The notes under the pieces are model-generated. The model worked only from the letters and a program-made list of their open reading frames with translations, was not told the DNA's origin and did no database searches. This document shows, in pieces, positions 44,437 to 52,079 of a stretch of DNA of 64,000 bases. Source of the stretch: Rhodobacterales bacterium RIFCSPHIGHO2_02_FULL_62_130 (lineage in GTDB: Bacteria; Pseudomonadota; Alphaproteobacteria; Rhodobacterales; Rhodobacteraceae); assembly GCA_001828855.1 (NCBI GenBank), contig MHZT01000047.1, positions 84,056-148,055 on the forward strand, written 5' to 3'. Within the stretch, counting starts at the first letter, position 1. Every line of letters starts with the position of its first letter. The translations under genes and the position numbers were made by a program.

Positions 44437-44765
44437 AGGGAGGGGATGGAGAGGATAGAATGAAAATGGGAGAGGATAGAGCGGGGAAGATGGAGAGGAT
44501 AAACGGAAGCAATATCAAAGACTTGAAGGCAAAGCGGAGAGGATGGAGAGGATGGAGACGATAATTGCAACCCCCACGTAGAAGGCACCAAACCCCCACA
44601 CCACGAAGTTACGCGCGCACATGCGAGCGGGTCACAATTATCCCCTCCATCCTCTCCATCCCCTCCATTTGTCCCGCAACCCATTGATGCCGCATCATTT
44701 CCCCCTGACCCCTGCACGGGCTGCCATCCTCTCCCGAAGGGGTTTATCCCCTCCATCCCCTCACA
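44437..44765. repeat. Inverted array of GGATGGAGAGGAT iterons beside the helicase gene (candidate replication origin)
   Basis: The left half has plus-orientation copies at 44441-44459, 44467-44481, 44487-44506 and a double copy at 44533-44567; the right half has minus-orientation copies at 44637-44669 (double), 44721-44735 and 44740-44763. Repeats carry the core GGAGRGGAT and several end in ATAAAC or ATAATTG on both sides, so the whole region is a large imperfect palindrome centred near 44602. It sits at the end of the helicase gene, in an otherwise non-coding 430-base stretch (44365-44793). Confidence 0.75.
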
Positions 44766-44793
44766 TTTTGACCAGACTGGGGTGCGGGGCATG

Positions 44794-46680
44794 TCAGAAG
44801 TCCTCGCCATAGCGGTTCGGATCGGCGGCTTGGCCAAGGGTCAGGGCGCGGCCTGCGGCATCTTTCGGGGCCAGACCCCAATCGCGGGCGAATATGTCGG
44901 TCAGGCGCAACCCGTCATAGCCGTTGAACCGCCCTGTTTCCCGCGCCACAAACTGCTTGCCAGTCTTGGGGGATCGCCACCTGCGCGAGTGGTCCTTCAT
45001 ATTGGTCGAGATCGTGCGTTCCTTGAACGGGGTCTCGCCGCGCTGCATCTGCCAGAACATGAAACACAGCATCAGCTCGCGCGACGATATGCTGTCGGCC
45101 ACATCGCCCGACACCACACAGGCCTCATCCAGAAACTTGCCATAGGGGTCGGCATCCTGCCGCAGCGTATCGGTGGCCTGACTGACCTGTGCAGGCGGGG
45201 CCAGCCCGCCCTCCAGATAGGATTTAGCTCCCTCAACCAACCAGTTCAGAATGCCTGGGCCTTCCTCCAACATGCGCTGCACGATCATCGGGTCGCGCTC
45301 TTCCTTCGGGATCTGGACATCGAAAGGCACGATCATCAGACGCCGCCAGATGCCATCATCCATGCCGCGAATATCGGGCGCATGGTTGCCGCCAATGGTC
45401 AGCTTGAAGATCGGCGTGGCCTCAAAGAAGTTCTCATTCAGGGCGCGCACCAGAATAGGCTCGCCGCCCGTCAACTGCTTGATCAGACCCTCTTGCCACT
45501 GGACGCCCTTCTCAGGCTCCGAGGCGCGCACCATGCGGGCAGCAACGATGCTGATCAGATCGGGCGTGGCATCGCCACCAGATCGGCGGTTCTGCCCGGT
45601 CAGGGATTCGATCTTGGCCGTGGCGGCATAGCTGCCCATCAGCTTGGCCATCAGATCGGTCAGCGCTGATTTGCCATTCGCGCCCATGCCGTAGAAGAAG
45701 GCCAAGGCCTGTTCATTGGTCAGCCCCAGCATCGAATAGCCGAACCAGCGCTGCAGGAATCGCTGCATATCGTGGTCCGGCATGATCCGGTCCAGAAACT
45801 TCTGGAAGATCACCGCGTGCGCCGATGGATCATAACCTGTCGTCATGATCTTGGTCATCCTTAGCGCGCGATCATGCGGGATCAGCGCCATATCAACCTT
45901 CGGATAGGTGCCTCTGCGCGGTGTCACCGTAAACCGCATCACGCCCGAGGTTGTGTTCACGTCCAATGGATTTGTATCCAGACCCTCGACCCGCACCGCC
46001 AAAGGCACTTCGGCCTCTGTCAGCGCGGCCTTGATCTTTGCCGTGTTGCCGGTGGACCGTGCAAAGGTGCGATGGGCGGTGCGGATCTTCGACAGTGACA
46101 GCTTCAGGCTGCCAATCGCCTCGATCTCCACGCCGATGCGCTTGATGCGCGACTGTGCCACGTCCGACAGCTTGCCCTCATCGTCGCGCTGCAACTCCAG
46201 CGTTTCACGTTCCAACTGCAGTTCACGTTCCTCTGCGATCTGCTGCATCTTTTCATCGCTCAGGGTCAGATATGGCACCTCTGCCAGCACCAGCTCTGAC
46301 AGGCGCTGCGCCTTGCGCCGGGTCGCGATCATATCGGGGTCCACCTGCCAGACCGACCCATCCCAGACATGCCAGCCGACACGCGGCACGCAGATCACGT
46401 CCGGCCCGAAATGCCGCACAAATCGCTGACCATTGCCCAGATCGTTGATCGGCAGCTTTGACGTTTCACGGAAGACATCGGCATCTGACGGTCCAGCAGC
46501 AGCCCCTGCCCCGAAATCCGGTTCCATCCCCTGATAGGGGTCGGCATCGGGGTGATCGGCATCGTCGGGGTGCGGGGCTGCCATCCCATCCGGCAGGTCG
46601 ATATCTTCCGGTGCTGCCAGAATCCGGCGCACACCCTCGATGCCCCCGACTCCAACGTCCTGATCTGCATCATTGCTCAT
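44794..46680 (-). CDS. D5/P4-type phage DNA helicase (primase C-terminal family)
   Basis: 628 residues. The central region is the D5_N-type domain; the SF3 helicase follows with Walker A GMGANGKSA near residue 333, FKLTIGGNHAPDIRGMDDGIWRRLMIVPF (sensor and arginine finger) near 410-440, and a C-terminal wing. It unwinds phage DNA at the origin. It overlaps the primase gene by four bases, so the pair probably acts as one unit. The iteron array begins right after it. Confidence 0.92.
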   Translation of the reverse strand: MSNDADQDVGVGGIEGVRRILAAPEDIDLPDGMAAPHPDDADHPDADPYQGMEPDFGAGAAAGPSDADVFRETSKLPINDLGNGQRFVRHFGPDVICVPRVGWHVWDGSVWQVDPDMIATRRKAQRLSELVLAEVPYLTLSDEKMQQIAEERELQLERETLELQRDDEGKLSDVAQSRIKRIGVEIEAIGSLKLSLSKIRTAHRTFARSTGNTAKIKAALTEAEVPLAVRVEGLDTNPLDVNTTSGVMRFTVTPRRGTYPKVDMALIPHDRALRMTKIMTTGYDPSAHAVIFQKFLDRIMPDHDMQRFLQRWFGYSMLGLTNEQALAFFYGMGANGKSALTDLMAKLMGSYAATAKIESLTGQNRRSGGDATPDLISIVAARMVRASEPEKGVQWQEGLIKQLTGGEPILVRALNENFFEATPIFKLTIGGNHAPDIRGMDDGIWRRLMIVPFDVQIPKEERDPMIVQRMLEEGPGILNWLVEGAKSYLEGGLAPPAQVSQATDTLRQDADPYGKFLDEACVVSGDVADSISSRELMLCFMFWQMQRGETPFKERTISTNMKDHSRRWRSPKTGKQFVARETGRFNGYDGLRLTDIFARDWGLAPKDAAGRALTLGQAADPNRYGEDF

Positions 46681-47810
46681 TGTTCACCACCCAAAAGCAC
46701 ATCATTCAGATCGACCCCGGACGGGCAGACAGCGATCTGCCCCCGCAATCCGGGGCGCAGCGCCATCGCGCGGCGCAGACCCGCAACCAGCTTGGCGCGG
46801 GTCGATTTCGGTTCGGAATCCCCGTCCATCACGTAGATCAGCCGATCAACACCGGCGGGCGGCACAAAGGCGTCACGGTCGCCCAGATCAGGGATGCCCT
46901 CATAGCGCAGGCCTTTGCCCATCACGCGTTGACCAGCCATGTTGCCCAGATCGGCACCGGCCCAGAACGCTGCATCGGCATGCACCCCGGCAACCAGGGC
47001 AGACAGCGTGGTTTCGATCCCCTCGCCCATCACCAGCACAGGCCGCACGGCATTGCCGGTCAGCCGGATTGTGCCGCCTTTTTTCGAGCCGAGCATCTTC
47101 TTCGACTGGCAAGGCTCGCCCGTAACGGGGTGCAAAATCCGCGCCTTGCCCTTGGGCTGATCGAGGTCGATCCAAGTGCGATGCACACCTGTGAACCGAC
47201 CATCCGGCCCTTGGATTGCGGCCAGCATGGCAGGCCCGCGATGAATGGACCGCCCTGCCCCGTCGATATCCACGACATAGGCCAGATCGGGGTGATAGCG
47301 CAGGCAGACAGGCAGGCGTGGAAACAGCGCGGGCGCAATGCCGCGACAGGTCAGATAACCACGAACGGGGGTGCCTTCTGCAGGCTGCCCCTGTTCCCAG
47401 ACATTGCGCGCCAGCCGGATCGCCTTTTCCCGCTCTTTGGCAGCAATGGCATCTTTCTGACGCTTGTGTTCCGCCTCTTCGCGGTCCCGCTTGGCCCGCT
47501 CTTCTGCGCTGATTTCCACACGCGGGCCGCACAGCCATTCCAGCGCCGCGCCAAAATCCATGCCAAGAACAAACATCACCAGGGCGATCTGATCGCCTTT
47601 TCCGCCATCGGTGTCGCAGGCGCGGCAAAGGAATTGCTGCTTGCGGGTGTTGACCGAAAACCGATCCGTGCCACCACAGCGCGGGCAAGGCCCCGTGCGC
47701 TCGACACCACCGCGCTTAAGCCCCCGAATATCAAGCCGCTGGATCAGTTGATCCATGTCGTGGCGGTGCGCCTCTGCAATGCGCGGATCGTTGCCCTGTG
47801 CCATGCCCAT
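46677..47810 (-). CDS. Phage DNA primase with zinc finger and Toprim domain
   Basis: 377 residues from ATG 47810, overlapping the preceding stop as TGATG with AAAGG upstream. The zinc-binding part is GPCPRCGGTDRFSV...FLCRACDTDGG (CxxC-17-CxxC) near residues 40-65. Toprim motifs follow: VMGEGIETTLSALVAG (Glu) and LIYVMDGDSEPKSTRAK (Asp-x-Asp) before the end. It synthesises primers for phage replication. Confidence 0.9.
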   Translation of the reverse strand: MGMAQGNDPRIAEAHRHDMDQLIQRLDIRGLKRGGVERTGPCPRCGGTDRFSVNTRKQQFLCRACDTDGGKGDQIALVMFVLGMDFGAALEWLCGPRVEISAEERAKRDREEAEHKRQKDAIAAKEREKAIRLARNVWEQGQPAEGTPVRGYLTCRGIAPALFPRLPVCLRYHPDLAYVVDIDGAGRSIHRGPAMLAAIQGPDGRFTGVHRTWIDLDQPKGKARILHPVTGEPCQSKKMLGSKKGGTIRLTGNAVRPVLVMGEGIETTLSALVAGVHADAAFWAGADLGNMAGQRVMGKGLRYEGIPDLGDRDAFVPPAGVDRLIYVMDGDSEPKSTRAKLVAGLRRAMALRPGLRGQIAVCPSGVDLNDVLLGGEQ

Positions 47811-48118
47811 CAGCCCTTTGCGGTCAGACGTTGCAGGGCGTGGCCCATGTCGCGGCGCAGGATCGGCAGAATCGCGCGGCTGGCATAGGATGTGGCGTAA
47901 GACCATTCGACGGGGGTGCGGGCGGAAAAGAATCGACCCGCCGCATCGGCCAGAAGATCAAAATCCACGTCCTGCCGCAGCCCCGGCAAAGCCTCGCGCA
48001 GCACCCCCAAAAGGGCATCAGCCTTGTCCTGAAACTGCCACTCGAAGGCCAGTTGCGACATGGCGCAGATCGCCACCCGTTCAGCGGGCGACAGCGGGTC
48101 AATCCGAGTCTCAACCAT
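47810..48118 (-). CDS. Small protein of the replication operon, unknown function
   Basis: 102 residues from ATG 48118, overlapping the preceding gene by eight bases. RIDPLSPAERVAICAMSQLAFEWQFQDKADALLGVL is helical and the C-terminus (RAILPILRRDMGHALQRLTAKG) basic. The place between a multi-HTH protein and primase suggests a replication accessory such as a helicase loader; not recognised. Confidence 0.6.
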   Translation of the reverse strand: MVETRIDPLSPAERVAICAMSQLAFEWQFQDKADALLGVLREALPGLRQDVDFDLLADAAGRFFSARTPVEWSYATSYASRAILPILRRDMGHALQRLTAKG

Positions 48119-48401
48119 GGATATCGCTCCGATTCTGATCGACGGGGGCGGGCCGCACGGCGCGCAAAACCGCGCGCTGCAGATCAGCCCCGGCATCCGC
48201 CAGCGCCGCCCGATCATGGCGCAAGCCCGCGTGGCGCGCACAGAACGACAAGGCTGCCACACGCAACGGGTGATCAGCATCCAGACGGTCGCTGATGAAC
48301 GCCAACTGCGAAACCTGTGCGGCATCCAGCGCACCGACCCGCGCCGACAGCGCCACCGCATGCGCCTGCGACATCACAGAAACTGCAAGAAAGCCCATCA
48401 T
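48111..48401 (-). CDS. Small protein of the replication operon, unknown function
   Basis: 96 residues; start MMGFLAVSVMSQAHAVALSARVG overlaps the previous stop (ATGATG). Mainly helical (DAAQVSQLAFISDRLDADHPLRVAALSFCARHAGLRHD). It is tightly coupled with both neighbours. Not recognised. Confidence 0.6.
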   Translation of the reverse strand: MMGFLAVSVMSQAHAVALSARVGALDAAQVSQLAFISDRLDADHPLRVAALSFCARHAGLRHDRAALADAGADLQRAVLRAVRPAPVDQNRSDIHG

Positions 48402-49930
48402 GCGGCCCTCGCTCGTTCCGGCTGCCCGGTCAGCCCCATCGCGCGCAAATGCACCCCGACCGAGGCTTTCGACAGGCCGGTGGCCGCGACCATCTGCGGA
48501 TAGGTCGCCCCTGCCGCCCGCATCTCTGCCAACAGCGCGCGCGCCCTGTCCTGCTTGGCCTTCACCGCGGGCGGAGTGCCGCCCGTGCGCCCGATCCACG
48601 GGTTCACCTTCTTGCGATGCGCCACCAGACCAAGCGCCGCCAGATGGCGGGCCACGGCATTGGTCGAAAGGCCGGTCGCCGCGCGCATTTCCGACAAGGT
48701 GTTTCCGGCGCTGTGCAGATCTGCAATCTGCGCCCGGCGCGCCTCGACCTGCGCCCGCATGCGTGGCCCCATGCAATTCGTCACCACCGCAGCCCGCCGA
48801 CCGATCGCCTGCAAATCGCTGCAGATGGTCGGTTCTGTCACGCCACAGCGCGCGGCCAGTTCGGCCACGGTCAAGGTCTCAACGGGCCATGTAGCCAGCA
48901 ACTCACGCCGCGCTGTTCGTGCCGCATTCAAGCGGCCACGATGCCGCGCCGCTACAGGATTGCCCGCAGGCTTAGGCCACGGCTGCGAGATCGCCACCAT
49001 GTCATCGCGCAGCGCGCGCACAGACGATCCATGCACCTTCGCAAAGCCTGCCAGATCGGCCGCACACACTGCGCGATCCAGCCCCGCAATCATCGCAGCC
49101 AGTTCAACCCGCCGCGCCGCGACCTTCGCCCGCGCTGCAGCCCGAACGCCCGTGGCCCTTGACTGCCGCCCCGCAACAGCCCGAGGGGCTTTGACACGGG
49201 CAACCGTCTGTTTACGAACATCGGCGGCGGATCGGCCAATAGCCCGCAGATCCAGCCACACCGTGACACGCGACACACCGAACCGCGCCCCGATCTGGGC
49301 GACGGTCATTTCCTCAACCTTCAGCGCGGCCAGCTCGGACCGCCGCAGCGCCTGTGCAGCCTGCCGCGACAGGGGTGCGGGCTTTTGCGGCTTCACAACT
49401 TCGGTGACCACAGGGCGCAGGACAATGCCCAACCGGGTGCGCGCGATCATCCGCAAATAGGCCAGCGAAAGACCGACTGTCGCTGCGATGGTCAATTCAT
49501 TGGCGCCAGATTCGTGCATCGCCACGATCCGCGCCGCGCGCAGGACCGCATCGGTATTGGCAACGGGTGACGGGTTGGCCAGCAGCTTCAAGGCCCGCCG
49601 TTCGCTCTGCACATCCAGCCGATCAATCCCCAGAACCTCGGCAATCGCCCGGTCATGCAGCCCTTCGGCATGCAGCCGCGCCACGTCCTGCCTGCGCTGC
49701 GATACGACAGGCGCGAGCTTGCGCGCCCGAACCTGCGCCGCCTGATCCCGCTTTTTCTGCTCCTTCCAGTCAGGATAGACCAACTGGCTGCCATCCCACA
49801 CCGGCAGCGCCCGCCCGCTCACCCCGGTATCGACGCGCTGCACGGCCTCCGGCTGCACGGCCACGCCATAGCGCGCCGCCACCTCTGCCGCGACCCGCGC
49901 CGCGTAATCCTGCTGGGACTGCGCGCTCAT
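48398..49930 (-). CDS. Seven-HTH array protein, candidate iteron/origin binder
   Basis: 510 residues. After an N-terminal 75 residues with a WKEQKKRDQ stretch, seven segments of about 36-40 residues follow the same pattern, R-x-x-(E/Q)-hydrophobic helix, a turn and a recognition-like helix: 79-115, 131-167, 196-232, 273-313 (degenerate), 341-377, 399-434 and 463-500. Examples are EEMTVAQIGARFGVSRVTVWL and GNTLSEMRAATGLSTNAVARH. Linkers are rich in Arg, Ala and Lys. It heads the operon with primase and helicase, beside repeated DNA; binding of that array as a replication initiator is an inference. No catalytic motif is seen. Confidence 0.7.
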   Translation of the reverse strand: MSAQSQQDYAARVAAEVAARYGVAVQPEAVQRVDTGVSGRALPVWDGSQLVYPDWKEQKKRDQAAQVRARKLAPVVSQRRQDVARLHAEGLHDRAIAEVLGIDRLDVQSERRALKLLANPSPVANTDAVLRAARIVAMHESGANELTIAATVGLSLAYLRMIARTRLGIVLRPVVTEVVKPQKPAPLSRQAAQALRRSELAALKVEEMTVAQIGARFGVSRVTVWLDLRAIGRSAADVRKQTVARVKAPRAVAGRQSRATGVRAAARAKVAARRVELAAMIAGLDRAVCAADLAGFAKVHGSSVRALRDDMVAISQPWPKPAGNPVAARHRGRLNAARTARRELLATWPVETLTVAELAARCGVTEPTICSDLQAIGRRAAVVTNCMGPRMRAQVEARRAQIADLHSAGNTLSEMRAATGLSTNAVARHLAALGLVAHRKKVNPWIGRTGGTPPAVKAKQDRARALLAEMRAAGATYPQMVAATGLSKASVGVHLRAMGLTGQPERARAA

Positions 49931-50445
49931 GCACCACCCCCATAGACAAACACCGGCAGGTTATGCCGCACCGCAAACTGCACCTCGCCCCAGATCCCGC
50001 GCGACTGATCCCAGCCCGGCAAATCCGGCACCACCACAGCCCCGCAGGCATTCAAGAACGGCTGGCACCACGCCGCCCACAGATCAGCGGCCAGAGGGTC
50101 CAATCCATTTGACCACGCCACACAGCCCTTGGCCGATCCGCTGAAATGACCGCGCGCATGCACCATGACGCAGGACTGTGCGATGGGCGCAAAGGCCGAA
50201 ACCCCCAGCGCCATCAGATCGCCAGCCGCGTGGCCCGCAGCCATCATCGCATGCACAGACCGCATGTAATCCCACTGGCCAGCCTCATCGAGAACAACGC
50301 GGCTGTAGGGGGTCGCCAGATAGACCGGTTGCCGCCCGGAAAATGCCGCCGCGACCGTGGCCGCAGTCTGGCCAACCCGCACCAGCGGCAGATCACCCGC
50401 CACGGCAGCAGACAGGATCGGCCCCCATGCCGGTTCGCGCGTCAT
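49927..50445 (-). CDS. DUF1937/nucleoside deoxyribosyltransferase-like protein
   Basis: 172 residues. PVYLATPYSR near residue 41, ALGVSAFAPIAQS, LADLWAAWCQPFLNACGAVVVPDLPGWDQSRGIWGEVQFA match the DUF1937/DUF4406 pattern (YLA-PYS; GW..S.GI..E), related to nucleoside 2-deoxyribosyltransferases. A role in nucleotide metabolism or base modification is possible. Overlaps the next gene by four bases. Confidence 0.75.
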   Translation of the reverse strand: MTREPAWGPILSAAVAGDLPLVRVGQTAATVAAAFSGRQPVYLATPYSRVVLDEAGQWDYMRSVHAMMAAGHAAGDLMALGVSAFAPIAQSCVMVHARGHFSGSAKGCVAWSNGLDPLAADLWAAWCQPFLNACGAVVVPDLPGWDQSRGIWGEVQFAVRHNLPVFVYGGGA

Positions 50446-50906
50446 GCCGCCACCCCGCAGCTGCGGTCAGCCGAGGCCAACCGCAGCGCCAGCAGTGAGG
50501 GTGAACGGGGGCCACTCAAACGGGCCAGCACGGCCCCCCGGTATGCTGCTCCATGGGGAAAGGACGAAAACCCATGCCCTGAGTAAAGACCCCCATCCGC
50601 ACCAGCAGACAGGGGCAAGTTGGCCGCGCAACAGGGAGGAAAATCGCGGCAGGCAGACTGATTCGCAAAACGCGGAGGCACAAGACCAGCAATGTGGATA
50701 AAAGCTTTTGTCATGCAGCCATAAAGGCTTACGCCACGACCCTCATGCGTATGGCACAAGATGTAGTTGATGAATTTTGGGTTACGGTTGCCAGACGCAA
50801 ATCTGCTGTCAGAATGATGCGGGCCGGGTGCCTGAGAAACACCCGGCCCAACCGTCAGCGCGCGGTCGCAATCCGCCGCTGACTTAACCATGAGAGAGAC
50901 AGAACC
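50446..50906. other. Non-coding stretch between divergent gene groups
   Basis: About 460 bases upstream of the DUF1937 operon (minus) and of the small HTH-like gene (plus). It should hold promoters in both directions, but no clear -35/-10 pair stands out. It contains the strong hairpin at 50821-50849. A minus-strand frame runs through it (50714-50442, 90 codons, no ribosome site) and a plus-strand 45-codon frame ends at 50882; neither is convincing. Confidence 0.5.
50821..50849. terminator. Perfect 10-bp hairpin, possible terminator or attenuator
   Basis: GGGCCGGGTG and CACCCGGCCC pair without mismatch around a nine-base loop. No U-tract follows on either strand. It lies 58 bases before the start of the 50907 gene and could act as an attenuator. 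Confidence 0.55.
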
Positions 50907-51140
50907 ATGGCTAGACTTATCCACCCCCTCACAGGTGTAGAACTCAATCCTATACCGATTGAGCGAACTTCCCTCAACTTCGAAGAAGCCGTTACGGCGT
51001 GGCTGATGCGCTTGCAGCGCGCTAAATACCACACTATCGCCATGCGACTTGGCACTAACACTCACCGATTGGGCGAAGTGTTTCGAGGTGAGGTCCACAT
51101 TACGGCCGAGGCGGCGGCGCGCACGCGCCTTTACCGTTAG
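50907..51140 (+). CDS. Small HTH-like phage protein
   Basis: 77 residues from ATG 50907 with GAGAGAC upstream. The second half LQRAKYHTIAMRLGTNTHRLGEVFRGEVH has the shape of a short helix-turn-helix. It is a lone plus-strand gene inside the minus-strand region, which suggests a separately controlled regulator. The codon mix is less GC-biased than its neighbours. Confidence 0.6.
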   Translation: MARLIHPLTGVELNPIPIERTSLNFEEAVTAWLMRLQRAKYHTIAMRLGTNTHRLGEVFRGEVHITAEAAARTRLYR

Positions 51141-51168
51141 GCCATGAATGCGAAGAACGGAGGCGCGG

Positions 51169-51417
51169 TCAGACATTCCGCGCCTCCACCTTTGCCAGCA
51201 ATTCCAGCAGCACGGACGAGGGCGCGATCACGACCTCAAAATCCCCGCTGTCAGTCACCCGAGGCGTCGCAGTGAATGGGAACAGCAAGGCGTTGAACGC
51301 ATCGAGGACGCGCAACGCCGTATCCTCCCCCTGATCGACCACTGCCGCCTCAAGCCGCGCGATCACGGCCACGGCAGAAACCGTATCGGCGGAAAGGTTC
51401 AGCACCGCGTCCGCCAT
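51169..51417 (-). CDS. Small phage protein of unknown function
   Basis: 82 residues from ATG 51417, overlapping the previous stop. Begins MADAVLNLSADTVSAVAVIARLEAAVVDQGEDTALRVL; alpha-helical first half, beta-like second half. Last gene of a four-ORF coupled set at 51.2-52.0 kb. Confidence 0.6.
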   Translation of the reverse strand: MADAVLNLSADTVSAVAVIARLEAAVVDQGEDTALRVLDAFNALLFPFTATPRVTDSGDFEVVIAPSSVLLELLAKVEARNV

Positions 51418-51773
51418 CACGCCACCTCGCCCAGCATCGCGGCGAACTGATCCGGCCAATCGCGCGCGGCCTGCATCACCTTGTCGCCGGTGGGGGTCGA
51501 GAACGCATCGAACCAGTTGCAGGCGGTCTGGAAGGTGACGCCGAACACCACCGCGCATTCCTCGCGGCTGCCGCAGATCCGCGCCACAAACCGCGACCAC
51601 GCCACGCGGGCCGCACTCACATCGACAGGACCGCAGGCCCCCTGCACCCGCCGCACCGCCCGCAGACCACGGCCCCGCCCGCCCGCAGGCTGAAACCGAT
51701 TGCCATGGGACATTTGACCCGATGGGCGCGCATGAGAGGCAGAGGCAATCAAAACAGGAGCTTGGCGTGACAT
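51417..51773 (-). CDS. HTH-containing phage protein
   Basis: 118 residues from ATG 51773; ATG 51713 would give 98. The C-terminal part RICGSREECAVVFGVTFQTACNWFDAFS resembles a Cro/YdaS-like helix-turn-helix (FGVTFQTACNWFD as recognition helix). The first residues MSRQ repeat those of the 52-residue ORF upstream because the start region is duplicated in DNA. Probably DNA-binding; target unknown. Confidence 0.62.
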   Translation of the reverse strand: MSRQAPVLIASASHARPSGQMSHGNRFQPAGGRGRGLRAVRRVQGACGPVDVSAARVAWSRFVARICGSREECAVVFGVTFQTACNWFDAFSTPTGDKVMQAARDWPDQFAAMLGEVA

Positions 51774-51847
51774 CAGGCAGCATCCTTCATGGCGGAAAGG
51801 TTGGACCGATGGACGGAAACGCCCGTAGGCACAGCGCACCAGATCAT
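51773..51847 (-). CDS. 24-residue coupled ORF
   Basis: MIWCAVPTGVSVHRSNLSAM... joins the 52-residue ORF (ATGA) to the HTH gene (TGATG). It may encode a peptide or only keep ribosomes moving between the two. Confidence 0.35.
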   Translation of the reverse strand: MIWCAVPTGVSVHRSNLSAMKDAA

Positions 51848-52002
51848 CGTGAAAACTCCCAACGGACCACGCCGGTGGCGTCCACAATCTTGATCGAAAG
51901 CAGCAGGTCTAGCCACGCTTCGGACAAAGGCTTGACCTGCACCGTAGGCCCGCGCGTCAGGGCTGAAATGAGGTCGTTCGATGGCTGAGGTTGGCGTGAC
52001 AT
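51844..52002 (-). CDS. 52-residue early phage protein, too short for most gene finders
   Basis: ATG 52002 to TGA 51844. MSRQPQPSNDLISALTRGPT then VKPLSEAWLDLLLSIKIVDATGVVRW. It is the first gene leftward from the divergent region with the exonuclease gene, with GAGAGGA about ten bases upstream. Unrecognised; the Leu-rich middle may be a helix. Confidence 0.5.
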   Translation of the reverse strand: MSRQPQPSNDLISALTRGPTVQVKPLSEAWLDLLLSIKIVDATGVVRWEFSR

Positions 52003-52079
52003 CAGGCGGCATCCTCTCGGTGATGGAAAGTCGTGGAAATGCGGTAATCTCGCCCGTGAGTTGCAGGGAGAATCACGAG

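Larger units (their letters stand above)
51758..52030. repeat. Pair of ~40-bp direct repeats spanning two start sites
   Basis: 51758-51799 and 51988-52030 share TTGGCGTGACATCAGGC then GGCATCCT and later GGAAAG, with a few changes. Each copy covers the ribosome site and first codons (MSRQ) of a minus-strand ORF. Confidence 0.75.

Noticed and set aside
44437..44765. CRISPR array
   Set aside because: Repeats are short, degenerate and in both orientations, with no uniform spacers.
44361..44837. 158-codon minus-strand frame over the iteron array
   Set aside because: Its residues (SSPSSPSSP and similar) simply translate the DNA repeats, and it overlaps the helicase end.
50442..51176. 244-codon minus-strand frame across 50.4-51.2 kb
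   Set aside because: It runs antisense to the 50907 gene, has no ribosome site at its ATGs and no domain; only its overlap with the DUF1937 start speaks for it.
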